From: DATMBL01 sp050735975
GTDB lineage: Bacteria > Desulfobacterota > Binatia > UBA9968
Direction of reading: 5' to 3'
Assembly: GCA_050735975.1 (NCBI GenBank)
Contig: JBOHVS010000255.1
Span: 1-18,781, forward strand
Length of the DNA stretch: 18,781 nt
Below, piece by piece: positions 5,962-12,780 of this stretch. Below the pieces are notes generated by a model. The model ran no database searches. It saw only the letters and a list, made by a program, of their open reading frames with translations, and had not been told where the DNA came from. The position numbers were made by a program, and so were the translations under genes. How positions within the stretch are numbered: position 1 is the first letter of the stretch; each line of letters opens with the position of its first letter.

Positions 5962-6930
5962 CTATAACCGAAGTTGAGTTTTTATGAGTTCGTAAATCTC
6001 TTTCATTCCAGCCGATCCTTGAGCCGCACGTATGGCTTCTGGAAAAAGAGATCGTCTGTCGATTCGATCTAGGTATTCTTTGTACATTGTAGTGGGAATC
6101 TGGTCTGCGTTCCGACTAATCTTTTTTGAGAGCTCTGGTAGTAGTCTAATCAAAACTCTTAACACTCGAGCATTGTAAAAGGGAGTTTCAGATGCTTTCC
6201 ATCCGTCAGGGTCCAACGCACGAATTGCCGCTAAGTATCGAATGAGAATTTCATAGTGTTTGTCAAAGTCTAGATTTCGGAAGCCGGCCGTTCGACTAGA
6301 GATCAGCGTTTTTAATTCAGGCGCTAAGGAGCCCTGTTTCAGGGTTATTTTGTTTTGTTCACCCGTTAAATCTACCCGTTGATATAGAGGGCTCGCCCTA
6401 TCATTTGCTAGTTCCCAAACTAACTCACTTGCTTCGATTGCATAAGGATCATCCTCAGGTCTAACGAGACGGACGAGATCCCAGCGAAGAGACGAAGGCA
6501 CTCGTTTTTGGTTATCATTTATCTCTAGAAAGAGACGAGCCATGTCGACTTCACTCAGACCCATATGAATCACACACCCATACATCGCCTCGTGATCAGA
6601 AAAAGTCTGTGCCCAAAGTCGGTGTTGACCGTCAACTACTAGAAAGCGCGTTCCTTGAGGAATCCCGATGGTTCCATTGTCTTGGTTAAAACTTCGTACG
6701 TTAGTCGCAAGAACGATAGCGTTTGGGAAAGTGCGGGATTGGTCCAGAACCGCTACCGCAATCTCCCTCGCCCTCTCTTCTTTTACAACGCGTTGAAAAC
6801 CCTTCTGCGGATCCCTAATCCTCCACGATGGGGTACAACGCTTCAAAAGCCAACGTCCAGGAAGAGACGTAAGATAAATCTGAGGCTCTTTCTGGAGGAT
6901 AAATCCATTGACTTTAAATTGTGCGGCCAT
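5962..6930 (-). CDS. DGQHR-domain protein (DndB-like)
   Basis: A 322-residue protein with the diagnostic FLVVDGQHRLWA (DGQHR at 100-104) followed by FLEINDNQKRVPSSLRWDL (134-152), the two conserved blocks of the DGQHR family. That family includes DndB, which regulates phosphorothioate modification, and DpdB of the 7-deazaguanine DNA-modification cluster, and it is distantly ParB-like. The N-terminus (PGRWLLKRCTPSWRIRDPQKGFQR) is typical of the shorter DGQHR proteins; the C-terminal half is helical. The ATG at 6930 has a strong GAGGTGA site. It lies 43 bases after the D12 methylase gene and 10 bases before the next gene, so a role in sensing or controlling DNA modification by this operon is a reasonable inference. 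Confidence 0.9.
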   Translation of the reverse strand: MAAQFKVNGFILQKEPQIYLTSLPGRWLLKRCTPSWRIRDPQKGFQRVVKEERAREIAVAVLDQSRTFPNAIVLATNVRSFNQDNGTIGIPQGTRFLVVDGQHRLWAQTFSDHEAMYGCVIHMGLSEVDMARLFLEINDNQKRVPSSLRWDLVRLVRPEDDPYAIEASELVWELANDRASPLYQRVDLTGEQNKITLKQGSLAPELKTLISSRTAGFRNLDFDKHYEILIRYLAAIRALDPDGWKASETPFYNARVLRVLIRLLPELSKKISRNADQIPTTMYKEYLDRIDRRSLFPEAIRAAQGSAGMKEIYELIKTQLRL

Positions 6931-6973
6931 TGTGTCACCTCAGATAGACTTATACTCGGACAGTTTTAACGGC

Positions 6974-7819
6974 TCAGCTCCGATAGCTAGTTAGGATGAC
7001 CTCGTACACTTGTTTTCGATGGCGACTCGACGCGGCGATCAATGAAAAGCCTTTAACGAACTTGACGAAAAAACAAGCAGGAAACAATTTGCGGATGTCC
7101 TTTCGTGCTGCGTGCGTAACAACGACATGAACACCTCGATCGGCCAATGACGCAACATGGTTTGCCAAGCGTGTATGGTCGTGTACGCTAAACGCCAAAC
7201 TGCTGTAACGCGCAAATCCATTCCCATTACAAGCCCCTCTCGGATAGGGCGGATCAAAATAAGCAAGATCGCCGGCTTTGGCAGTGGCTGTAGTTTCTTC
7301 GAAATCGCCGCAGAGAAGCCGAGCGTTCTTCAGAGCATGCGATGCGCGTAGAATTCTTTCCAAAGTTATTAATTCTTGAGGAGTTCTGCCACCAAAAGGA
7401 ACGTTAAAGTTCCCCTCCTGATTAACGCGATAGAGACCATTCCAAGACAGACGAATCAAATAAAAGAATCTGACGGCCTTGTCTACAGGCGATGACGGAG
7501 CGGATGCCCTCATCTCGTAGTAAGTGTACTTCGAGGCTTTTAGTTTTCGGATCGTGTCGTAAAACCCTCGAGGGTCCTTTTTGATGACTTTATAGAAATT
7601 GACGATTTCCGGATTTACGTCCGCCAAAACTGCCTGCTTCGGCCATCGAGCGAAAAAGAGAGCCCCGCTTCCAATCATTGGCTCATAATAGGTTCCAAAG
7701 TTCTTAGGTAAAAAAGCAAGAAGTTTGGAAACTATTAAACGTTTACCACCGGCCCAACGAATCAAGGGTTTATTTGAAGTCGTTGTATGAATTCCGGTAG
7801 TAAAAGGATTAGTCCTCAT
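6974..7819 (-). CDS. D12-class (Dam-family) DNA adenine N6-methyltransferase
   Basis: A 281-residue enzyme that should transfer a methyl group from SAM to N6 of adenine. Motifs in the order of the D12 (alpha) class are present: RWAGGKR (21-27, motif X), YEPMIGSGALFF (45-56, SAM-binding motif I), ADVNP (66-70, motif II), NGLYRVNQEGNFNVPFG (127-143, Dam hallmark) and DPPYP (189-193, catalytic motif IV). The target may be GATC or related, which cannot be read from sequence. The ATG overlaps the hsdS stop as ATGA, with AGGA five bases upstream, so it is translated with hsdS. No cognate restriction endonuclease is adjacent, so it could supply extra protection, mark DNA for the neighbouring DGQHR gene, or be an orphan. 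Confidence 0.93.
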   Translation of the reverse strand: MRTNPFTTGIHTTTSNKPLIRWAGGKRLIVSKLLAFLPKNFGTYYEPMIGSGALFFARWPKQAVLADVNPEIVNFYKVIKKDPRGFYDTIRKLKASKYTYYEMRASAPSSPVDKAVRFFYLIRLSWNGLYRVNQEGNFNVPFGGRTPQELITLERILRASHALKNARLLCGDFEETTATAKAGDLAYFDPPYPRGACNGNGFARYSSLAFSVHDHTRLANHVASLADRGVHVVVTHAARKDIRKLFPACFFVKFVKGFSLIAASSRHRKQVYEVILTSYRS

Positions 7820-9006
7820 AAATGTCCTGAGAAAGCTCTATCGAGAATCGACAGGAGTAATGCGTCCAGTTCGACGGCTGTCTCGGCTTGCAACTTTTTC
7901 ACCGTGTACACCTGCGCCTGCAGAGCGTCCAACTCTGCCACGATCCGGCGTTGATCTATCAACGGGGGAAAGGGTAGACTCAGATTTCGGATGTTGGACA
8001 AGTTGAGGCCCGGTTTTCCTTGGCCGTATTTCTGTCTAAGCAATTGTTTCTGACCGTCAGGGGTGCGAAGCCCCCAAAGCGCGAACTCAGCTTGAACCTC
8101 ATCGCTTGGTAGGCGGCAAATGGCGACGTGTTGGTTGACAAATCCTGGTTCAAGGCCGGCTCGATAGAGGCCTACCCGGCCCACAGTGGCACCTGTTATG
8201 ACCAGCATTAAATCTCCGGTCTCGAGCATCGCTGAGCGCCCCTGGTCTCCGGGCGGCGGTGTGATAAAAACCTTTAAGTCTCCGGACACGTTGCCGAACG
8301 GCCCAATGTCCTGGACTCGATAAAAGCGATAACCGGTGTCTTCATAGTGCTTCGCCCAATTGCGTGGTCCGCTGGTCACGTGAGCCGAAAACGAACCAAA
8401 CGTGCGTGGAGGATAACGTTCGGTGAGGTAGGTGAAAAGTTGGCCAGCGTGCCCGCGATAGAGTTCGTCGCTTTTCTCAGCGCTTTCATGGCGAATTGTA
8501 CGGGCCTCGTTGATTTTGGCGGCCAGTTCTTCGATCCGCGCCACGATCCGCTGCTGCTCTAAAAGCGGAGGAAGAGGAACTGTCATTGTCAAAAAGCGGT
8601 GTTCTTGAAGTCGAACTCTGTTTGTAGTTCCTTCGCTTGCTGCTTTGCAGATGTCCACGAAAGGTTGTGTTTTGGACATCCAGTCCAAGAAAGATGGTAG
8701 TAAACTGGAACGGTTCGGTGTGAAAAGTGGGAAATCGTTGCTTACTACGGCCCCGTCGAGAGAATCCGGAACGAGCCCAAAAGCACCGTTGCGGGCGTCG
8801 ATCCGTGACAATATGAACTGTCCGGCCCTAGCCATGAGCCGTCTGGAAGATGCGATTTCGGATCCGTTAGCCTCCCGTCGTAGAGTAACTCCTTTCCCCC
8901 ACAACCGAACCGTGATCTCACGGTACGTATCTGTTGGATTGAGATCAGTCCATTCGTCCGATTTGGTCAGAACTTCTCCCAGCGGTACTTGTGGCCAGTT
9001 GCTCAT
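7816..9006 (-). CDS. hsdS: Type I restriction specificity subunit
   Basis: A 396-residue HsdS with the usual two halves. Each half has a variable target-recognition domain followed by a conserved helix: PLPPLLEQQRIVARIEELAAK (about 145-165) and PFPPLIDQRRIVAELDALQAQ (about 350-370), the coiled-coil spacers that set the distance between the two half-sites. A late LDALLLSILDRAFSGHL ends the second spacer helix. HsdS joins two HsdM and two HsdR and reads a bipartite target. The length is normal. The start at 9006 overlaps the hsdM stop as ATGA and the stop overlaps the D12 methylase start, so the three are translationally coupled. Confidence 0.95.
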   Translation of the reverse strand: MSNWPQVPLGEVLTKSDEWTDLNPTDTYREITVRLWGKGVTLRREANGSEIASSRRLMARAGQFILSRIDARNGAFGLVPDSLDGAVVSNDFPLFTPNRSSLLPSFLDWMSKTQPFVDICKAASEGTTNRVRLQEHRFLTMTVPLPPLLEQQRIVARIEELAAKINEARTIRHESAEKSDELYRGHAGQLFTYLTERYPPRTFGSFSAHVTSGPRNWAKHYEDTGYRFYRVQDIGPFGNVSGDLKVFITPPPGDQGRSAMLETGDLMLVITGATVGRVGLYRAGLEPGFVNQHVAICRLPSDEVQAEFALWGLRTPDGQKQLLRQKYGQGKPGLNLSNIRNLSLPFPPLIDQRRIVAELDALQAQVYTVKKLQAETAVELDALLLSILDRAFSGHL

Positions 9007-10604
9007 CCGAGAGGCTCACCCAACGCTCTCTTGATGTCCATCATAATTTCTGCGATGCGCTGCTCTTTTTTAAGGATGTCGTCGGCGAGCTGTTCGGGAG
9101 GAAGATGTTCGAAGTCGGTTGCGGCGGTGGGGTTTTTGCGGTCTAGATTCACTGCTCTCAAAGATCCATCAGAATTGTATTCAAACAAATCCTTAACTGG
9201 AATTTTCCAGGTGTGCTCGTTCTCTTTACGGTCATTCCACCATTTGAGGCAGCCGGCGAATTCCTCGAATTGAATCGGCTGGGTTTTAGTGTAGTTCTTG
9301 CGCCCTTCGGGTAGCGGCTGCTCGTAGTACCAGACTTCTTCCGTCGGATGGGAGCGGTCGAAGAACACGAGGTTCGTTGGGATGCTGGTGTAGGGAGCGA
9401 AGATGCCGTTGGGGAGGCGGACGATGGTATGGAGATTGAAATCCTTGAGTAGTTCCTCTTTTATGCGGGCGCAGACACCGTCGCCGAAGAGGGTGCCGTT
9501 GGGCACGACGACCGCGGCCCTCCCACTCGTAAGATTGCCCTCACCCTTCCCTCTCCCAGAGGGCGAGGGTGATCCGGGACGCTTGAGCTTGCGCATGATG
9601 AGCTGGAGGAAGAGCAGGGCGGTCTCGGAGGTCTGTTTGTCTTCAGGGAAGTTACCGAGGATGCCGCGCTCTTCTTCGCCGCCGAAAGGCGGGTTGGTCA
9701 TGATGATATCGACCCGGTCTTTGTCACCGATCTCGCGCAGCGGAAATCGCAGGCTGTTCAATGGGTCGATCTTAGGCGATTCCAGGCCGTGCAAAACCAG
9801 ATTCATCTGGGCAAGCAGATAGGGTAGGGGCTTGGCCTCGCCGCCGAAGATGCTCTGGGTTTGGAGCATCTTTCTGTGTTCGACGGTCTTACATTGCTTC
9901 TCCAGGTGCTTGAAGGACTCGACCAGAAAACCGCCGGTGCCGCAGGCCGGATCGAGAATCACTTCACCGAGCCGAGGATTGATGACTTCTACCATAAAGC
10001 GGACAACAGGGCGGGGAGTGTAGAATTCGCCGGAGTCGCCGGCGGCGTCGCGCATTTCTTTCAGCATCGACTCGTAGAGATGGCCGAGGGTATGGATCTC
10101 ATCGCTGCTGGTGAAATGGATGTCGTTGACTTTATTGATCACGTCGCGGAGCAGATAGCCGTTGATCATGCGGTTGATGGTGCCTTTGAAAACGGTGGCG
10201 ATGACATCGCGCCGGTCGCCGCCGTTGGCGCCTTGCAGGCTGCGCAGGTAAGCGAAGAGCCCCGGACCCTTGGTGCCGCTGGGCCGGACGGCCTCTTCGT
10301 TGTTTACAAAGGCGATCAGCTCATCGCCGGTGACGCCCTCCGGTTTGACGGCCCAGTCGCGCCAGCGGTAGGGTGGTTCGAGGGCGGGGCGAAAGCGCTT
10401 GCCGCTCATCTTGCTTTCCTGTTCGCGAATTTGCTCCATATCGTCGAGAAACTTTAGGAACATCACCCAGGTGAGCATCGGCAGCCGGTCGAGGTCGCCG
10501 TTGAGCCCTTTGTCCTTGCGCATGATGTCGCGGCATGACTTGACGATGGAGGATAGCCGTTGAGCAGTGGTTAGAGCCTGGGCTGATTTTTGTGTACGGG
10601 CCAT
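9003..10604 (-). CDS. hsdM: Type I DNA methyltransferase subunit with a repeat-derived insertion
   Basis: A 533-residue HsdM. The N-terminal helical domain (1-130) is followed by DAAGDSGEFYTPRPVV (187-200), DPACGTGGF (218-226, SAM-binding motif I) and NPPF (304-307, catalytic motif IV of the N6-adenine class). The C-terminal part contains AAVVVPNGTLFGDG and the IRxPxGxF-like VRLPNGIFAPYTSI. It methylates the half-site adenines chosen by HsdS. Unusually, residues 344-360 (GSPSPSGRGKGEGNLTS) are an insertion from a dispersed DNA repeat between the end of one helix (LIMRKLKRP) and the next strand (GRAAVVVPN); the frame stays open and catalytic motifs are intact, so the enzyme may still work. The ATG at 10604 follows GAGGAAAG located in the end of the HEPN gene. 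Confidence 0.95.
   Translation of the reverse strand: MARTQKSAQALTTAQRLSSIVKSCRDIMRKDKGLNGDLDRLPMLTWVMFLKFLDDMEQIREQESKMSGKRFRPALEPPYRWRDWAVKPEGVTGDELIAFVNNEEAVRPSGTKGPGLFAYLRSLQGANGGDRRDVIATVFKGTINRMINGYLLRDVINKVNDIHFTSSDEIHTLGHLYESMLKEMRDAAGDSGEFYTPRPVVRFMVEVINPRLGEVILDPACGTGGFLVESFKHLEKQCKTVEHRKMLQTQSIFGGEAKPLPYLLAQMNLVLHGLESPKIDPLNSLRFPLREIGDKDRVDIIMTNPPFGGEEERGILGNFPEDKQTSETALLFLQLIMRKLKRPGSPSPSGRGKGEGNLTSGRAAVVVPNGTLFGDGVCARIKEELLKDFNLHTIVRLPNGIFAPYTSIPTNLVFFDRSHPTEEVWYYEQPLPEGRKNYTKTQPIQFEEFAGCLKWWNDRKENEHTWKIPVKDLFEYNSDGSLRAVNLDRKNPTAATDFEHLPPEQLADDILKKEQRIAEIMMDIKRALGEPLG
9537..9572. repeat. GC-rich dispersed repeat inserted in hsdM
   Basis: The segment has an imperfect palindrome built from TCACCCT, CCTCT, AGAGG and AGGGTGA. 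It belongs to the common CCCTCACCCT...CCCTCTCCC type of REP-like sequence that encodes SPSPxGRGxGEG-type peptides when it lands in a coding frame. Here it keeps the hsdM frame open, and the encoded peptide has no counterpart that I recall in other HsdM proteins. Confidence 0.75.
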
Positions 10605-10607
10605 GAG

Positions 10608-10985
10608 CTAGCTTTCCTCTTCAAGAAACTGTTTCACCGCGTCCGAAAATTCGCGCGCTTGCCCAATAAGGAGATTCGCATCTTCGTCCGTTAGGTCGGC
10701 GTCTATATCATAATCTCCAGTAATTCGTTTACTGAAAGCCGCTACAAGCCACCGATGATATCGTTTGTCTACCAATCCCGTCTTCACGAACTGCTGCGCG
10801 AATGCCCTATGAACTCCTGTGTGCTTACGGAACCGCAAGTCCTTTTCGTTGAGCAAGGCCTGAGCCGCGTAGAACATTGCGTAATATGCTCTGCCGACAG
10901 CAAACTCTGCATCGTGGTTCTTTTTCAGATGCTCGGAAGCCTGCAAGGACCGAGAGGCTTTTTCCAACAATTTAATCGTTGCCAC
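10608..10985 (-). CDS. HEPN-domain protein (putative toxin of an MNT/HEPN pair)
   Basis: A 125-residue all-helical protein. AVGRAYYAMFYAAQALLNEK and then RKHTGVHRAFAQQFVKTG are the HEPN landmarks; the RFRKHTGVH segment has Arg and His residues but not the classic R-x4-6-H spacing, so catalytic activity is uncertain. HEPN proteins of this kind are paired with minimal nucleotidyltransferases, where HEPN acts as an RNase-type toxin and the nucleotidyltransferase silences it by AMP transfer (family knowledge from MntA/HepT). I chose the GTG at 10985, two bases after the stop of the nucleotidyltransferase gene and giving the normal N-terminus MATIKLLEKA. An open frame to 11048 would overlap that gene and adds an atypical N-terminus. 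Three bases separate its stop from hsdM. Confidence 0.85.
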   Translation of the reverse strand: MATIKLLEKASRSLQASEHLKKNHDAEFAVGRAYYAMFYAAQALLNEKDLRFRKHTGVHRAFAQQFVKTGLVDKRYHRWLVAAFSKRITGDYDIDADLTDEDANLLIGQAREFSDAVKQFLEEES

Positions 10986-10987
10986 TT

Positions 10988-11977
10988 TCAAGCAGGAAGA
11001 GCCTCGTCGCGAACATTGGATAAAAACGGAGTATCTCCGTGCAACCATTCGTTTTCGCGCATGAATACGAGACTGACGGTAACCTCGTATTTCAATGAAA
11101 GATCCGCGGCAAGCTCCGCTGTCCGGTCAACTTCCAGCGCGTAACGATCAAAAGTCTGAAGCACTACGAGAACGTCCAAGTCGGATTCCCGGTCTGCCTC
11201 ACCGCGCGCGTACGATCCGAAGAGATAAGCTCCTTTTAATTGTTTTCTGTAAATCAGTTCGAGTCCCGATTTAAGTTCGCTCAGGACGCTTTGAATGGTT
11301 GTTTGAGAAAATTGCGTAGACGTTTCATTAACTTGCAAACTCTTACCGACAGGTCCCTCGGTCACGTAATCATTCCGGCTCTTTTCACTGATGGCCAGTT
11401 GCAGCGTAGCTTGAGTCGAAGCATCGATCCCTTCCGGGATTCTTGCTAGCGCCTCTAACAGTTCGTTTCTGCTCACCAATTCTTTTTGAATCGCATCTCG
11501 GGTCACTGCCCTTAGCCTTTCGTCATCCAAATGAGAGCGCGCAAGATCGAGAATGGTGCGGAGGGGTGTAGTAATAGGCAGATCGTCTCGCTTTTCTATC
11601 TCTGATTCGCTCAGTTCTGCCTTGTGAAGGACGAGGCTTTTGGTCGGGCTCTTTCGAAAATTGGGTGGCACAGTTAGATGGATCTTTGAAGGAAGCAAAT
11701 CTCCAAGCTCATAGAGCGCTGCTGCACTCTCGTGCGAAATCACACCTTTTTTTCGACTCCACAGCCACCACCGCATCAAATCCTCATGTGCCGCAGCAGG
11801 GAATTTTTTGAGACGATAAATCCCGTGATCTACTCGAATCCAGTTCCGTTGTTTGACGTGAAAGTGTTGATGAGGATAGTCATACCCCAATTTCTTGGCG
11901 TCCGCTGATGTGAAATATCCCTGTTGGCTCTCCGCCACTTGAAAGAGGCGATTGGATTTTTCGGCTCTGTTTTCCAC
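10988..11977 (-). CDS. AbiEi-like regulator fused to a nucleotidyltransferase
   Basis: A 329-residue protein of two parts. Residues 1-180 are like AbiEi antitoxins: a winged-helix N-terminus (YFTSADAKKLGYDYPHQHFHV, then RVDHGIYRL) and an AbiEi C-terminal part (GVISHESAAALYELGDLLPSKIHLTVP and LPITTPLRTILDLARSHL). Residues 225-329 hold the minimal nucleotidyltransferase with GSYARGEADRESDLD (254-268), the GSxxRG...SDxD catalytic motif. Nucleotidyltransferases of this type are usually the antitoxin of a HEPN toxin, and AbiEi is normally the separate regulator of an AbiE system, so the fusion would join transcriptional and post-translational control of the HEPN protein in one chain (inference). 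The start is GTG at 11977, with AAGG seven bases upstream inside the palindrome of 11978-12010. Confidence 0.85.
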   Translation of the reverse strand: MENRAEKSNRLFQVAESQQGYFTSADAKKLGYDYPHQHFHVKQRNWIRVDHGIYRLKKFPAAAHEDLMRWWLWSRKKGVISHESAAALYELGDLLPSKIHLTVPPNFRKSPTKSLVLHKAELSESEIEKRDDLPITTPLRTILDLARSHLDDERLRAVTRDAIQKELVSRNELLEALARIPEGIDASTQATLQLAISEKSRNDYVTEGPVGKSLQVNETSTQFSQTTIQSVLSELKSGLELIYRKQLKGAYLFGSYARGEADRESDLDVLVVLQTFDRYALEVDRTAELAADLSLKYEVTVSLVFMRENEWLHGDTPFLSNVRDEALPA

Positions 11978-12010
11978 GCAAAAACCTTACATTAAATTTA
12001 AGGTTTTTGC
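11978..12010. promoter_or_regulatory. 33-bp palindrome with 12-bp perfect arms upstream of the AbiEi fusion
   Basis: Arms GCAAAAACCTTA (11978-11989) and TAAGGTTTTTGC (11999-12010) are perfectly complementary around a nine-base AT spacer. The palindrome directly abuts the GTG start codon, and its AAGG serves as the Shine-Dalgarno site, so protein binding or an RNA hairpin would block both transcription and translation. This fits autoregulation by the AbiEi domain. Confidence 0.7.
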
Positions 12011-12035
12011 AAGCTTTGGTAGAGCTATACAAAAT

Positions 12036-12105
12036 ACTTAAAGTTATTTTAAGTTTTAGGCTATCCGGCCCGAAAACCTCGCAAGAACCTTACAGTCCAT
12101 GTAAG
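12036..12105. promoter_or_regulatory. Further operator-like inverted repeats
   Basis: ACTTAAA (12036-12042) and TTTAAGT (12048-12054) form a 7-bp inverted repeat with a five-base spacer. CTTAC (12089-12093) and GTAAG (12101-12105) form another. In addition 12081-12096 repeats 11978-11993 with 14 of 16 identical bases (GCAA.AACCTTACA.T). The cluster resembles multiple binding sites for one regulator. Confidence 0.5.
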
Positions 12106-12129
12106 TATTTGAAACTCGATAAAAGGGGT

Positions 12130-12210
12130 CTAAGCCGCATAAGACTTGACGATAAACGGAAGCCGCCGGGCTGTCGTCAGAGGCTGAGTGGATTTTTGTG
12201 TGCGGGCCAT
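12130..12210 (-). pseudogene. hsdM: Dead 5' stub of a second hsdM
   Basis: From the ATG at 12210 the minus strand reads MARTQKSTQPLTTARRLPFI then VKSYAA and stop. The intact hsdM begins MARTQKSAQALTTAQRLSSI then VKS, so 18 of the first 23 residues agree; several codons differ only in the third base (CGC/CGT, CTG/CTA, GCC/GCT). It therefore comes from a homologous but diverged hsdM and is not a recent copy. Similarity stops after VKS. The stub starts 71 bases beyond the stop of the four-helix-bundle gene, exactly where an hsdM would be expected, and has been cut off by the DNA carrying the AbiEi/HEPN module. Confidence 0.85.
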
Positions 12211-12217
12211 GAGGTTG

Positions 12218-12252
12218 AATCTCAGATCTCAAATTTCAGATCTCAGATCTCG
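12218..12252. repeat. AGATCT-type short repeat between the hsdM stub and the four-helix gene
   Basis: A run of CAGATCTCA and AAATTTCAGATCTCAGATCT-like units, with three GATC sites. It belongs to the same family as the intragenic copy at 12466-12490 and the cluster at 12781-12952. Confidence 0.75.
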
Positions 12253-12281
12253 GAAGTTGAACCAAATCTAACATCAAAGAT

Positions 12282-12770
12282 TTAAGAGCCTTTCTCAGGC
12301 TTGGCGGTGACACGGCGGAGTTCTTCGAGGAACTCTTCCCGCTCTTTTCGGTTCACATAAGCGGTTTTGCTCTTGTCATCGAAATGGCGTTGACCGCGAA
12401 TGCCGCTGTTTTTGAGCTGCTCGATCCAGCCGTACAGCTGTTTCGATATCCTCTCGCAGCATTGTCTGAGATCTGAAATCTGAGATCTGTAATTGCTGAA
12501 AGCCTTCCACGTCCCCATAACCGTGAGCATCGAACGAACCTCGCCGGCCGAGCCGCGCGCGATGTACAGGAAGGCAAGGAGCTCATTAGTTGTGCCACGC
12601 TCGAATCCCTCGGCAATGTTGTTGGAGACGGAAAAAGCGGCGCGCTCCAGCTGGTCGCGTAGACCGGGGTGGCGCCGGAGTGCATCAACAGCCGTGAATT
12701 CGAACATTCGCTGGGCCAGGTCCGAGGCCTCTTGCCAGACCGGCAAGTCTTCGAAGCGTCGGTACTGCAT
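12282..12770 (-). CDS. Four-helix-bundle protein (23S rRNA intervening-sequence family)
   Basis: A 162-residue all-helical protein with the family signatures FEDLPVWQEASDLAQ near the N-terminus and SNNIAEGFER (49-58), followed by LLAFLYIARGSAGEVRSML. These proteins were first found in rRNA intervening sequences and form pentamers or similar oligomers; the biochemical role is not settled. The ATG at 12770 has a strong GGAGGG site. It lies between hsdR and the old hsdM position, an arrangement I recall from other type I loci. The segment FSNYRSQISDLRQ (91-103) is encoded by an AGATCT-type repeat shared with flanking noncoding DNA. The C-terminal part (NSGIRGQRHFDDKSK and an EEFLEELRR helix) extends the usual ~120 residues. 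Confidence 0.88.
   Translation of the reverse strand: MQYRRFEDLPVWQEASDLAQRMFEFTAVDALRRHPGLRDQLERAAFSVSNNIAEGFERGTTNELLAFLYIARGSAGEVRSMLTVMGTWKAFSNYRSQISDLRQCCERISKQLYGWIEQLKNSGIRGQRHFDDKSKTAYVNRKEREEFLEELRRVTAKPEKGS
12466..12490. repeat. AGATCT-type repeat inside the four-helix-bundle gene
   Basis: CTGAGATCTGAAATCTGAGA followed by TCTGT lies in frame in the coding sequence and gives the peptide RSQISDLRQ. The same motif family occurs on both sides of the gene. Confidence 0.75.
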
Positions 12771-12780
12771 TTTCCCTCCG

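Noticed and set aside
9861..10457. A long plus-strand open frame (198 codons) antisense to hsdM
   Set aside because: The minus strand encodes a clear HsdM with catalytic motifs; high GC content makes antisense frames stay open.
10986..11048. Extended N-terminus of the HEPN protein
   Set aside because: It overlaps the nucleotidyltransferase gene and is cysteine/arginine-rich, unlike HEPN family starts; GTG at 10985 fits better.
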